This document shows, in pieces, positions 47,920-60,542 of a DNA stretch of 64,000 nt. The DNA lies in the NCBI RefSeq assembly GCF_000165425.1, contig NW_001799067.1:440867-504866 (forward strand), written 5' to 3'. The notes beneath the pieces are model-generated. The model was not told the origin of the DNA. It was given only the letters and a program-made list of their open reading frames with translations, and searched no databases. The DNA comes from Paramecium tetraurelia (Eukaryota; Ciliophora; Oligohymenophorea; Peniculida; Parameciidae). Within the stretch, counting starts at the first letter, position 1. Each line of letters opens with the position of its first letter. Position numbers and translations under genes: made by a program.

Positions 47920-48398
47920 GAAGATAATACCCATTGGTTTATTTTCTAAGAGACCAGCAAATAGATAATAAGGAATTGGAGCTAGAGGACTAATAACCTT
48001 GTATATAATATGTAGTACTAATTTAAATTTGGGGGAGTATTGTCTCTGTCCTAAAAATTGATTTAATTTCACATGCAATAAAGAATTGAAATTAGTTGAC
48101 ATAAATCCATAAGTAAAATTTCTAAAATAATTGATTTTGAATGGATCAGATATCTTATTATGTAATTTTTTACATCGTATTCATCTTATATTTATTAAAA
48201 TTGCTCTGAATACTTGCTTCTGTATGAATTATCAATGAATGATGTAATGTAATCCATTGAAATGAATCCTAATCCTACCAAAGAAAATGATGCGATTCTC
48301 CCGGACAATGTGGGTTTTATTTTATACATAAATAAATTAAATATAATAATAAGAATTGTATATTATTAGTAAAATTCATATAAATTAATTAATAAGTA
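47920..48398 (+). other. Coding-like fragments after the pseudokinase, structure unresolved
   Basis: Plus-strand pieces such as YPLVYFLRDQQIDNKELELE and NCSEYLLLYELSMNDVMQSI, then EMNPNPTKENDAILPDNVGF, look like protein but lie in different frames. They may be extra 3' exons of the pseudokinase gene or a separate short gene. I cannot place the introns with confidence. Confidence 0.35.
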
Positions 48399-51302
48399 TC
48401 ATTCATTTACGAATTTTTCTTCATCATCATAATCTAACTCAAGACAATGTAATTATTTAGAAGAGAAATGAGAAGTTTCTTTGTTCTCAATTAACTATAT
48501 GCTACTAATAATTTCCTCTAAATTCTTTAAAGTGATTGGCTTAATATATACTTCCTTCATTCCTGCACTCAATAAATTAATTAAATCATCTTCTCCAGAG
48601 AATCCTGTCAATCCGAAAATAGGTATCTAGAATTTCGGCTACTCTCTAAATAAAAATTAAAGTTATTTTGTTGCTTCTTACCCATTCATAATAGGCATTT
48701 AGTAATCCATAATTATGGCCTTATATCCTTAACATTTATGATCTTCAAATTATGAAATGCTTTTCTCAATTAGATCTACACATTACTGACCATTATCTGC
48801 CTTTATAGATTGAAACCCCAATTATTTCAATAACGATTCCAAGACCAGTAGATTGTAGGGCTCATCATCTACTATGACAATTTTTTAATCGCAGTTACAT
48901 GGTGCCGACTAGAATAATATCCTACTCCCACCGCTATTTCTATGAATACTTGAAGTACCCCCAGAATATAACTGGTTACTTCCCTTTTTAACATTATTAC
49001 TTATGCTACTATTCTAAAAATTGAGATTTAATTAAGGTGATCTCTTAACCTTATGAAAGATATTTGTACGACTACTAATTTCTGGATCAGTCCAAGCATT
49101 ATATTTATGACTAAAAGTATCGAATTCGGCCACCTCTCCTTCCACTTATATTTAAGAGCCTTCTTTATTATATAAATCACTAGCCATAAATTCTGTCAAT
49201 TGTGCAATTCTACACTTTAAATGTATACAAACTGTGGTTCCTTAATTAACGATTGAATCTATTGTAATGTAGTTTTCTTCCTCCTTTCCTCCTAAAAATT
49301 TAATTAAAGTATTTGATGCTCTTAGACCAAGCATAATCCCTGAAGCTGCATCAGAATTCTATTCTTCGAAAAATTCTTCTTCATTTTTCAATAGATTTTG
49401 TATTGCTTCTAATTTTTATTAATTGATTCCAATTCCATTATCTTTAATTTCTAAAAGATAATAATCATAATTATTTGTATTCGTTTATTGGTTGTTGTTT
49501 GAAAACTAGCTGCTTGGATTTATGTATTATCTAAAATTAGTATTCTTTCTTAATGGAAAATGGAAGGAACTTTCATTTATATCCAAAGAGCTTTTAAAAA
49601 GTTGAGATGGATTGGAAGGTTAAATGAGTTTTTTTTCATATTCTTTTGAATTTTATAAATGCTTATCTTAACTATCTTTACTGAGAGTGATAAATATTTA
49701 ACCATTTGATCGATTAAATTTCAAACTGTTGGATATGATATGTATCAAAATACTTTAAAATTTTTCATAATCAAGCATCTCATATTAAGTTTAGTTTATT
49801 AATTTAAAGAAAATGATTTTCACATCTTTTAAGTCAGCTTCTTCCTAAAATAAATCTATCGTTTCTTAAACGACTTAAATTAATTTACATTTTTATATTT
49901 TAGTAACTAACTTCTATTCTCGAATCAAGTTGTAGTCTATTATGGAATTTATTATTAGGTTCTGTATTCTACAGTTATTAAAGGCTGCTCTTATTAATTT
50001 ATTTGTTTCCTTATCAAATAGTTAACTTTTGTATTAGATTACTTCAAGAAAGCCTTATATAACATTCAATCTGGTCCTAAGTTCATGAGAAATTGATCTA
50101 ATTACCTAACTTTTAAACCTATTCAGATTTTTGTAGTAGGAAGATTTGAAATTAGGGGAAATATCATAGAAGTTTAATAAAATTGCATTCTTATTCATTC
50201 CATATTGCAACCTTGTTTTAATTCTGACTTCAATCATGACAGGATATTCTGATGTTTAATTGTTTTCATATTGGCATTGCAATTGATAAATGTTTCCATT
50301 TGATAAACAATCAACATTGTTGATTATGTCTAGAGCCTAATTTAAATTTATTTAATTTAAATAATTTATTTCTTTTAACTCCTCAAATTTCTGCTGGCTT
50401 TCAACATTGAATTGCTCTTGTAATTGGGTTTAATTCAAATAAAGTCCTTAAAAAAACTAAATAATCTCATTTAATGAAAAAGTGATAAAGGATTCCTAAG
50501 AAGGCAGGTTCTAGTTTTAAAATACATTGAGTGATTTAGTTCCAGTCAAGCCTCCATTATTTAATTAATGTATCATCTTTTTTGTGAAGCTATTTGTAAA
50601 AAGGACGTCTTTGCTGTATGAATCAAGGACACAAACTGCACTTGGTATGCTTCTCAATGTTTAATCAGCAAATTGAGAGACTTTACTCAGACTAATTAAT
50701 TGTTAATCCCAGAAATACAATATCATTATTATGAATATTATAATGTTTAAGGAATGTAATGATTTGAAATGAAAGGTGATATTTCTGATTGCAAAATATA
50801 TGTAAAATTTCAGTAATAAAACAATTCTTAATTTTATCGTTCTTACTATTCCTAGAATCAATAACAAATTTATAAACATTTAACATATCGTCAGAATCTT
50901 ACCATCAGATTCATTGGATAGGAAGATTTCTGTCAAAAATAATTAGAATGATGTCTCAATCAGTATGAAAGTCAAATTGATCAGGGTTAATCGATGCTAT
51001 TCCTTTAAATGTGCAATAATATTTCTGACCACATACACTAATAATAGCACCCCAACAAAACAAATGTAAAAATAATAGGTAGTTAGTTATCTGTTGAAAC
51101 TTTAAAAGTACAAAGAGTTGTAAATTATTATATATACCAGTCCAATTATCGCATAAATTTTGACTAAAGTAATAAACGCAGGCCATATTTTCTCCAGAAT
51201 CATTTAATTGTGTTGAGCTATGTATCTCTGATTGGTATAATCATCAATTATAATCAGAATGTGCTCTTTTAATTTTTTTATTAACATATAAAAATTATTC
51301 AT
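48399..51302 (-). CDS. Hybrid histidine kinase with polytopic N-terminus and receiver domain
   Basis: An intron-free frame of 967 residues. Start MNNFYMLIKKLKE. About residues 50-220 contain several membrane spans (ICFVGVLLLVYVVRNIIAHL, FINLLLILGIVRTI, SLNIIIFIIMILYFW). A PAS-like segment (SIPSAVCVLDSYSKDVLFTN) follows, then the dimerisation/phosphoacceptor helix RSISHELRTRLNVIQGFLEV with the His. The ATPase part has a DNGIGI-type box and VNQGTTVCIHLK. A C-terminal receiver has VIVDDEPYN, the phosphoacceptor in AIIMDYQMPIMNG, and the Lys in VYIKPIT. Complete phosphorelay in one chain. The usual Pro after HELRT is Arg here. Signal is unknown. Such hybrid kinases are known in ciliates. Confidence 0.93.
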
Positions 51303-51649
51303 AAGACCTCATTTGACAAATATCTAGACGAATTAATTTTTCAAATCATCTCATTTGAAGAAGGATAAATTCAAAAAGATTTCCTATCAAAAAATAATAA
51401 AATTAATATGCACTTTATCCAGAAATTAAGATTTCTTAAAGAAACATGCAATTTATTTACAATATATATTTAATTAAAAAATTAAGTAATTAGCAAAATC
51501 GATATAAAATTAGCGCTTCATTTTTTTAAATAATTAATAGTACTTAATTGATTTTCTAAAGATATATTTATAAATTAATTAATTAATACTTTTAATAGCT
51601 TTAATATATTAGTACGATTATTTATTACAAAATAATACATAAAAAATAT
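51303..51649. other. Intergenic, very AT-rich
   Basis: About 350 bp between the histidine kinase start and the stop of the next minus-strand gene. Long A/T runs only; no coding or RNA signal seen. Confidence 0.5.
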
Positions 51650-52454
51650 TCAAACCTTTTATTTCTAGTTTATTAATTAAATATTACATTTTCTCTGTCG
51701 GTATCAAACTCTTAATTGTTTGCTTACTTTCTCCTTCTTCTTGACATTTTAGTTTATTTAGTTTTATGATCAGAATTACTTGCCTCATATCCTTCTTCAT
51801 CACCCTCTTCGTTCTATACATCCTTATCTTTCTTGCTTTTTTAATACTAAAATTGGTTTTATTCTACATACCTTGTTCTTATTTTATTCATCTTCTTCGC
51901 TTTATTGTGGAGTTCTCTCTTCATCACCATCATAATTGAAAATACTAAAAAATATAAATATTCAAACCTTTTCCTCTCTTTTGTTTAATACCCACTTTAA
52001 AATTACTCCTTCAATATTTATGTTTGGTTGATCTAATTGGATTACTTATAAATTAAAATACTTCTTGAATGGTGGATATCTCAATGAACTCTTAAATCTA
52101 ATCCAACCATTGATCTTGAGTTAAATTCTTAATATATGGATTATCTTTCAAATCACTCAAAAAGTTTAAATATTAGTAGTCAAGTATTTGTTCTTAAAAG
52201 TAAGTTTTGAAGGAATCTTGAGTTTAAGAGATTAATTTCTTGTCATCGTGTTACTCATTTAAACATAATAAAGTTTCGTAATTCTTTCTGAGGACTGTGA
52301 CATATTGCTAAGATAACTTAGTGGAGCAGATTTATTCGGCATTAAGTAAGGCTATTGGTCCATAAACGATTATGTTTGCAAAATATGATATTAGATTGCT
52401 TATGATTAATAGAAGATTACTTAATTGTTTACTGTTTTTGGATTAAGTATGCAT
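51650..52454 (-). CDS. Uncharacterised protein with acidic/basic C-terminal tail
   Basis: Introns of 29, 23, 25 and 32 nt give 231 residues and an exact frame. The N-terminal 130 residues are helical (LLLIISNLISYFANIIVYGP, LSQQYVTVLRKNYETLLCLN, FKTYFQEQILDYQYLNFLSD). The tail is acidic (FNYDGDEERTPQQSEEDEQN), then KKSKKDKDVQNEEGDEEGYE and a short basic cluster, MSRRRRKQ, that could be a nuclear signal. No named family. The 3' splice choice near the stop (DRENV, TGA 51650-51652) is inferred from length consistency. Confidence 0.6.
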
Positions 52455-52563
52455 CAATTATTTAATTGGACAGGGAATTGTCCTTCAATAATTACAAATA
52501 TTAATCTTAAATCATTTTAATATAATTAATAATAAATAAATAATCATAAATCGATAAATATCT

Positions 52564-53225
52564 TCATTCACTGCTTGAAGATAGATTGATTTAAATTAAC
52601 AATTTAGTCTTCCACAATTGTAAGCATTCTTTAAGTGGAATTTATTGTTTCCAACCATTGGTGATTGATTGAAGGGATTTCAATCTCAATGAAAACGAAC
52701 TAGGTTAATAGAATACAGTTTATGATTTGCAATCTTTCTTGATTTGCTCAACACTCCTGCTTTCATGGATAAACTAACATCTGGCTCCATAAAAGCATAC
52801 CTAATATATATTAATAGATTAACATATTCTTGATGGAAAGATCTACATAGTTTCGACTTATATTTCATATTAGATTACCGAGTTATCTTCTCGTTCTCAC
52901 CATGAGCAAATTAGCATTTATTACTATAATTGCATCTGCCAAGAAGACTCCAATTCTTACACATTTCTGTTTTGAATTTGGTGTGGCTCTAAGATTCATC
53001 ACTAGAGGAGGTCATTTCTTCGATGGGATCGTCATCTTGAACATAGAAGTCAGTGCTCATCGTTGTTAAGGTAGCTACGGTGCTCATGGATCCTCTTTTA
53101 TCTGAATCCGACTGATCGTTGAATGAAATTCTCTTGGCATTTTTTAAACACTTCTGTGTCCATGTTGGTTAACTGGGAACATAACTATTCAAATCAGCGT
53201 TCAGTGATCGTCTACTATTATTCAT
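52564..53225 (-). CDS. Tandem CCCH zinc-finger RNA-binding protein (TTP/TIS11 type)
   Basis: A 23-nt intron splits the second finger; spliced length is 212 residues. After a variable N-terminus (MNNSRRSLNADLNSYVPSQP), finger 1 is CKNWSLLGRCNYSNKCQFAH and finger 2 is CRSFHQEYVCFYGARCQFIH. Both have the C-x8-C-x5-C-x3-H spacing and each is preceded by a basic lead-in (FKTEM and YKSKL), as in TTP. Family members bind AU-rich elements in mRNA 3' ends and promote decay. The C-terminal 50 residues have no motif. The proline-rich decay-recruiting parts of animal TTP are not visible. Confidence 0.93.
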
Positions 53226-53397
53226 ATTTCAGAACCTTTCTGAATTTAATTTCTAACTTTTTGTTTGAACAGAGGTTCTTTATTTATAAGTTCTTAGCTT
53301 ATTTACATCTGACATGAACAAGATGAGTTTATTTAGTAAACAGAAAGGAAAATGTTTATATAAATAATATATAGATTTTATATTAAAATTTATATCA

Positions 53398-54486
53398 ATG
53401 ATTGTCAGAATGCATTTCAATGCAATCAAGATGGCTTATGCCATTTCAAATAAATTGGCTGCAAATAAGATCAACAAACTCTCTTCAAGGATTAAATAAA
53501 AATAATCTGTGGAAGATGTTCATAATCTATAAGATTTCTTAACCACTCAAATCTAAGAAAGTATCTCTACCATTTATTTACCTTAGACAAGCTCTATAAC
53601 ACTATTCACAGGACATCCAAATATGATGATGGATTCGACGAATTTTTAACTGAATACAAAAAGAAGCATAAAGACATTTTAGATCTCACTCATTATGCAG
53701 CATCTCCTCTGAATAAAACCAATCAATTGAGAGAAGAGGAATTTAGATAATTACAATCATTTCTTGATAAAAGAAAGAGATAATTAAAAAAGGAAATTAT
53801 TATCGATTAAAGTTAATTGGAGTCTGATCCTGCTAATGATAAATTTGTAGAAAAAAAACTAGGGTTCCAATACCCAAAAAATGTTAATCGTTCAGGATTC
53901 AAAATCAAAGATCAATTTTTTTGTATCCTTATTGATAGAGACACTAACACTTAAGTAACTACCTTATAAAGAATCAATTCTTTCAGACAACTGATTTTCA
54001 TTGGAAATGGCAATGGTGTTATAGGATATGGGTATCATATTAAATTTTGAAAATAGGAAAGGAAAGGGTAAAGATTTTGAAACTGCATTAAGAAGAGCTA
54101 AAGTAGATGCTTAAAGAAATCTAGTACCAATCAGTCTTGACTTATGGCATACATGTCCAATCCCACTCACAGGAAGATTCAATGATGCAGAAATTGAAAT
54201 TAATCCAAGACCATTAGGATTTAACGCCTATGGTAATCCTCAAATTGCATCTATGTTAATGCTAACTGGAATACATCATTGCAGCTTCAAGGTCAGATCA
54301 AGGAATTAGCTTCCCTATTCTTTACTTTATGCATTCATGCAAGCTGTGACAAAGTAATAGCAATCTTATTCTTTTAGTAATGCTACAGCTGAAGAAGTCA
54401 GTGAAGCTAGCGGTATGAAAATATATAGATAGAATTGGGGAAAAAAAATTGGAAGAACAGCTCCATTAACATTCGACGGAATCTGA
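53398..54486 (+). CDS. Mitochondrial small-subunit ribosomal protein uS5m
   Basis: Introns of 26 and 25 nt give 345 residues, much longer than bacterial S5, as mitochondrial forms are. N-terminal 150 residues are helical and basic (KHKDILDLTHYAASPLNKTN). The S5 core begins QRINSFRQLIFIGNGNGVIG, continues with YGKGKGKDFETALRRAKVDA, QRNLVPISLDLWHTC, FNAYGNPQIASMLMLTGIHH. The first motif is the double-stranded-RNA-binding part, the last ones the S5 C-terminal fold. A typical cleavable mitochondrial presequence (MIVRMHFNAIKMAYAISNKL) is present at the start. TGA 54484-54486. Confidence 0.85.
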
Positions 54487-55028
54487 GTTGCTTGTTTTTA
54501 CAATATTCAATATGTAAATTCATGTATTTTTAATTCAAAAAATTATTAAATCATCTTTTCCCTATTTCTTATATAGTCTTGAATTGAGTAATAGTATTAA
54601 GTTGAAATATCAGAATGTTGATACTCTTTTTAGATTTTGATTTAATGTTGGTAATTAATTTATTCTCATATTAAAAAAAAATACTTCCCTAGAACTAAAA
54701 TTATTTTGTTAACTTTTAAGTTCTAATCTATCAAAAAAAATTCAAGTTTTCATTATTTTTCACTTTCCCTTTAAATCATTCCTAAAGTCTTAATTTTTAG
54801 AATATTTTTGTTATTTTTAGTAATTAAGGTAACAACAATCATTTTTTTGGAATACAATTAAGTTACTTTTTCTATTTTTTTATTTATTTCACTTTGCTAT
54901 TATAGATTTTCAATTATTAATAGATTTCTTGGATGCTAATTTGTTTAAACTCTTGGTTCTATAGACGTCTAATATTTTACATTCAAATTTGATATTATGT
55001 AATCTTTAATCCATTATTATTAATTGTG
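54487..55028. other. Intergenic, AT-rich with homopolymer runs
   Basis: About 540 bp with long poly-A and poly-T tracts (for example 54673-54681) and no open frame with protein character. It contains the promoter of the ammonium transporter. No repeat structure noticed. Confidence 0.5.
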
Positions 55029-56525
55029 ATGAACGAATAATTCAATTAGGCTCATTATGATATAAAACAACAGATTACACATTATGAGCATGACTTGGAT
55101 CATTTTTGGACAACTCTAACAGGGTAACAAATACAACATTAAATTAAGGGCTGTTGTTCTGATTATGCAGTTGGGGTTTGCATTTCTAGAGGGTGGGTGT
55201 GTACGATATCGGAACATTCAAAGTATCATTATCAAAGTTTATGCTAACACTGCAATTAGCATTATTATGATGTGGATAGTATGAATAAGTTAAAATTTAG
55301 GTTGGTTATGGATTGATGATGGGTAAAACTAACGACTCATAATTTAATGGGATAAGTGGCTTTTCAGGTTTCAGATTTAAAGATCATCCTGAATCTTATG
55401 CCGATTTTGTATTTAATACTGCATTAGCAGCTGCAGCAAACAGTATTGTATCTGGAGGAGCAGCAGAAAGAATGTCAATACCTGGTTATATAGCTTTGAG
55501 TGTATTATTTTCTGGTTTTATTTATCCTATTTGTATCCATTGGGCATACAAAGGATGGTTATATGATTTGGGTTATCATGATTTTGCTGGAAGTGGAGCA
55601 ATCCATTTAACAGCTGGAATTGGAGCTCTTGTTGTCACTTTTATGCTTAGGCCAAGAACTAATAGATTTAATCCATAGTTTGAATCGTAATTTAAACCTT
55701 CAAATACTACTTTTATTTGTTTATCCTGTTTGACATTATACATGGCTTGGATGTGCTTCAATTCAGGATCTACTTTAGCATTGTCTGACGGTTCAGTCTT
55801 CACTGTTGGAAATTCAATTGCTAACACAATGGTAGGTGGTGCGAGTGGAGGATTATTTGTTTTCTTTTATCATTATTTTACTAACAGAAACACTGATAGT
55901 CGTTTTAGTTTAGTGATGGTTTGTAATGGCAATTTGGCAGGCCTAGTAGCAGTAACAGGGTAAAAGTTAATTATAGTATTTTTAAGATCCAATGATGAAA
56001 TAGAATAATGGGCAGCCTTTGTGATAGGGATTATTGGAGGAATCATTTATGTCTTGGTGGCTAAAATATTACATAAATTGCAAATAGATGATCCTGTTGA
56101 TGCCATTCCTATTCATGCTGGATGTGGTTTAGCAGGAGCCATGTGTCCAGGGTGGTTTGATAGAAGAAGAGGAATCTATTATGAATGGGGAGCATATCAA
56201 TGGGGAGTTTAAGTGCTTGGTTGTGTATGTTTTGTTGCATGGTAATTCTTTTATAGTAATTGATAGGTCTGTAGCTTGGCATTACGTGGCTTGCAAAATA
56301 TTGGAAAGACTCAATTTGCTTAGAGTCCATAATCGCATAGAAATGGAAGGGTTAGATCCAACGATCTGTGGAGGACATGCATTCTTTTATGAACCCGTAA
56401 GAGAATAAGAAATGAAAGAACCCTATTCATTTTAAAGAGATATTCAATAATTAGAATAAGTAAAATTAAGCGAAATGGAAATAGATGAGAGAAATCTATC
56501 TCTTTTTAAATAAGCTGATAAATGA
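55029..56525 (+). CDS. Ammonium transporter (Amt/Mep/Rh family)
   Basis: Four introns (25, 22, 27 and 25 nt) give 465 residues. The N-terminus is cytosolic or extracellular (MNEQFNQAHYDIKQQITHYE), and the first span reads TGAVVLIMQLGFAFLEGGCV. Next come NTALAAAANSIVSGGAAERM and the family signature DFAGSGAIHLTAGIGALV with pore His. SDGSVFTVGNSIANTMVGGA and the second twin-His segment DAIPIHAGCGLAGAM follow. Eleven or so membrane spans are consistent. The C-terminal cytosolic tail of about 100 residues begins after a conserved GLDPTICGGHAFFYE and is charged. Both pore His are present, so transport should work. Convergent with the acid phosphatase, 23 bp between stops. Confidence 0.93.
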
Positions 56526-56548
56526 AAAATATTTTGGTGAATTAATAT

Positions 56549-58535
56549 TCATAAATCTATTTTTATTTTTCTTTCTCTTGCATTAACAACATAGGTACTA
56601 TTTTAAATAAATGTGTAATCTGGTTAAAATGCATTAAAATCTATTGTTTGATTTTTACCATATGATTTTAGTACCCAAAAATGATCACTATTATTTGTGA
56701 TTACTGTTTCAAAGATATCATCAAATGGTCTTCCTGGTAAATAAGTTTTAGATTCCTCTTCACAATTGACAGTTCTTATTCCCATAGCACCGTCTCCGAA
56801 GTACACAGTTCCTTTATCTGACTTTTTATTAGCCTTTAGAGGGTAAGTTCTCTTATATTAATGAACGTGATTTTCAAAAGCCCCCACAAACTCATAGGTA
56901 TCAAATAGAGGCACCCAAACAGCTCTAGCCTATAATAAATTATCCCAAGAGTTCATAAACGAATTATTATTATAACAAGTAGGGTAAATAGGAACATGAT
57001 AATGAGCAAATTTATTAAGTTAGGCGTAAGCTTCATTTTATAGAATTGAGATCATCCAATTTGATTGTGTTCCATTATGAGGATATAAATAGCCAGAGTC
57101 TAATCCAAAGAGCAGGAGATTTTGCATCTTTTAAATATTGAAAGTCACTCTATGTTTAATTGGTAGAACAGTATTGTTAGCAGACTTTCTCTAGGGAAAG
57201 TAGGTGAAATATAGAGGTCCCCTCTCATCAGACACTGTAATATTGTATTTAGCATAATCATTGAATCCCACATCATGATTACCAACTGAGAAAATGAATG
57301 GAATCAATCTTCCAACCTTTGTAAACTGAGTTTCAAAGACTGATAATAGTAAATCAAATGAGTAATAGCAATGTACGTTGCCATTATCATAAGCAATGTC
57401 CCCTCCAATCAAAATAGCATCGGGATTGACTTTGGTAATCTAATCCACAATCATCAATCCTTTTTTTTAATAACCCCAATCTCCTCCGAACAAAATCACA
57501 ACATCATCATCTGAATACTATTCTGCTATTGTTCGATACTTTGTAGAATTCAAGACTTTCTCCTTGTAGATTAGATCCACATCATAAAGAGTATATGATT
57601 TTAGACCTGTTAATAAACAGGTGAATACATTTCTCTACCCTCTTTCCTCAACAGATGATGGAAAGGGTATTTTGTCACACTTAGTATTTATTTTCGAATC
57701 TTAAAACTTGAATTATGCATTCAATTCCTCAATGTCAGTTCCAGAATGCACATTGATAAAAACTTCCGATGATGTCTCTTCAGGTAAAGTTGCATATATA
57801 TGACATAAGGTTCCTTTTGGGCATACTTCATCTGGCAACCAATTTGATCTAGTCCATTTTGATGAAAATTGTAAATCCAAAAATGTATCTACTCCATAAG
57901 CTTTATTATAAACACAGAGGCATCCTTTTTGAAAGGCTAATGGAAGGAAGATGGAGAAAAATACAACAGTGGTCACTTCGAATGCCAAAAGATACTTAAA
58001 ATATTAGGCTGCATTAGTGCATCTCTTTTTAAAAGATTTACCTAAAAATATATTATTATATTATTTACTTTTCCAAAAATTTGAATGTCTCCATATTTAT
58101 ACTAAAATTCCAAACATTCCAAGCAGAAATATTAACAGTCCACATACCCAAGAAGGGATCAAATTAAAAACTGCGTAACTAACCAAAGCCAAAGCCAAAG
58201 GGCCTATAATAAACCAAAATAGAACTATATTGATTGATTCCACTATAATTGCCGACAATGGTTTTTCTTAAAATCAATAAGATAAATTTTCTTACATTCT
58301 TTTTTTACCTCAAAAAATGAATCAGTAATATTAATCTGCCCCACTTATTTCTACTTCTTAGGCTTTAGTAAATAGTACACTATAACACTTAATATCACAT
58401 TAACTACGAAAATCCCCATTGAAACAAGCACAACTACCTAAACTTATATGTTTTAACTACCTTAGCAACTTCCATTGCAAATGAGTGATCATATGTCATA
58501 CCCTTACCATCCCAAAGCAAATCAAAGAACGTCAT
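56549..58535 (-). CDS. Membrane-anchored purple acid phosphatase-like metallophosphatase
   Basis: Introns of 23 and 29 nt give 644 residues. A first membrane module of about 180 residues precedes the enzyme: MGIFVVNVILSVIVYYLL, INIVLFWFIIGPLALALVSY, VCGLLIFLLGMFGILV and VTTVVFFSIFLPLAF. Then the phosphatase: FGGDWG, IGGDIAYDNGNVHCYY, SVGNHDVGF, YHVPIYPTCYN and GAFENHVHQYKRT, which are the metal-ligand motifs of purple acid phosphatases in order. The usual GHxHxYER is NHVHQYKR here, with His kept. The enzyme is probably outside the cell or in a vacuole lumen, given the preceding spans. The ATG at 58533-58535 begins MTFFDLLWDGKGMTYDH. Confidence 0.88.
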
Positions 58536-58881
58536 ATTTTGTGATTAAATATGTAATATTATATATATATTTTTAAGACTTTAATTAATATGCGTATGTA
58601 ATTAATGCAATTTATTCGATTTGAATCGTTACTTCAATTAACTATTCTTAAGGAAGTGAAAATTTAGATATTTATTATTGTCTTACAATCGTTCATTTTT
58701 AGGGTTACTTTTTCTGAAAAATGCAATTTACACATAAAATTACTCATTTCCATAATAATGTCTTCTGCATCCTTAAAGTCTATATATTGGCTAATATTTA
58801 ATCTGTAAACACAATATTAGGAAAATATAGAATTTAATACTTTCAGAATAATTTTATAATTAATAAATACAATTTACAATA
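58536..58881. other. Intergenic between divergent genes
   Basis: About 350 bp, AT-rich, with a short TA run near 58560-58571. No coding or RNA signal seen. Confidence 0.5.
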
Positions 58882-60495
58882 ATGAGCGATAATTATTTTT
58901 CTATTGAAGAGCAGGTTCGTATTTTGAACTTATATACGCAAAGTTAGAAACTTTTGGCCTTTCAGGTTCAATAACTATCAGATTAAATCTAAATGCATAA
59001 AGAATAAATTAACAAATATTCCTAATTGGTTGGGGACTTTCTGCAATAATTATAAAACATAATGCCTCTTAACAATGAAAAGTTAAAAAAGAAATCAATT
59101 AAACATTAATGGATTAAATTATATATTAACAAATTTAAAATGCAATGTTGGATTCATGAAGATTATTGCACATACTTAACTTATAATAAAATTTCTATTA
59201 CAAATTCAAATATAAATAAGCTAATTTTAGAGGATGAGTGTAGCAATTTTGAAGAAAAGACTACAGATTACATTATTTTAATAAATGAGTTATTTGCAAA
59301 AAAAATGTTAGATGACCATCAAAATATTCAATAAAAAATACAAATGGATATAGATAATCTTCAACTCTTTGAAATAATAGAGAGAATAAGTGATTCAAAA
59401 GAAATTTTAACATAGGAAGAGATCGAATAAATTTATCTTAATTTTAATAAATACAAGTTAGATATAATAGAAAAATAGTATTAAAATGTCTAAGCTTTTA
59501 TTTAAACACACTACACAGATTTTTTACAGCAATCTGTAATACAGTAGCCCTAATACCCTTAAGAATTAAGGTATGAAAACTATGGTAATAATTTGGAAAT
59601 ATTAAAATCTATTGAAAAGTACATCAAAATACAAGAAACAGATGAAACTAAACTGCATAATCTTCAAAGAGGACTCTACCATTTGCGCTTAAAAAAGGGG
59701 AAGAAGATGTTTATCATTCTCGAAATTACATCAAAGAAAAAATAAAATGCATATATTATTAACTACTTCCAACATTATAAAGAGGCATCTCAAATCATTC
59801 ATAAACTTCAAAATAATTTTAATTGTTACTATATAAGAACAATAAAATTGCAAAAGGCTTAAGAGGCTTATTTAATTTGTAAACACCTAAAATTGAAAAA
59901 TGAATTTTAGTAAAAATAGAATTAAATCATAGAAATATATCGAGCAGAGAGTTTCTAATAAATTAATCTTGAAATAGAGAATATAATGAAATTTATTTTC
60001 TAAACTTAGCAAATGATCAGAAATTTTATGTCAAAAATAATTAACAATTCAAAAGATGTAAACTAAATATATACATTAAATTTTGTAAAGAGTTTGAGGG
60101 AGAAAAAAGCGCTTGAGATTACACTCATAGAAAGAATTTAATTTAATTAAAACATTAAGTCCATATAGTATTAACCATCAATGCTAGGGGCCATTTTGGA
60201 AGACTAAAATAAAATTACATAAGGAGTAGTACTTTACTTCAATCGAAGAATAATATTGTTCTTTCTCAACAACTTATAATATAATTATCAATAAGAGTTA
60301 GAGAAGGAACCTAATAAATTTGTAAAGATAATAAATACTAAGGTCAAAAATATTGAAGCAGAAGCTGCTTAATTTTATATTACATTATTACTCAAAAATT
60401 AAACAAAGAATGTGGCAAGGGATATAAAGAGTTTTTTAGAATAAAAAACAACAGCTTGGGTTAGCATTTTGAAGTTTTTAGAAGAAAAAAAATGA
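58882..60495 (+). CDS. Uncharacterised helical protein, intron-free
   Basis: A single uninterrupted frame of 537 residues from ATG 58882-58884 to TGA 60493-60495 (MSDNYFSIEEQVRILNLYTQ). It contains long helical, Gln/Lys/Ile-rich segments and a slightly more globular middle (LHNLQRGLYHLRLKKGKKMF, IILEITSK). No named domain recognised. The lack of introns over 1.6 kb is unusual for this window and, with dense TAA/TAG use, argues for an intact coding gene rather than chance. Confidence 0.7.
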
Positions 60496-60542
60496 TTTTA
60501 TTTTTTATCGTTAAATAATGCATAACAACAATTCTTTTTTCT

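Noticed and set aside
47836-48102. Minus-strand open frame of 88 codons, hydrophobic
   Set aside because: Composition fits the reverse of plus-strand coding fragments following the pseudokinase; no start context or family support.
55576-55827. Minus-strand open frame inside the ammonium transporter
   Set aside because: Antisense shadow; the plus strand carries the Amt signature residues.
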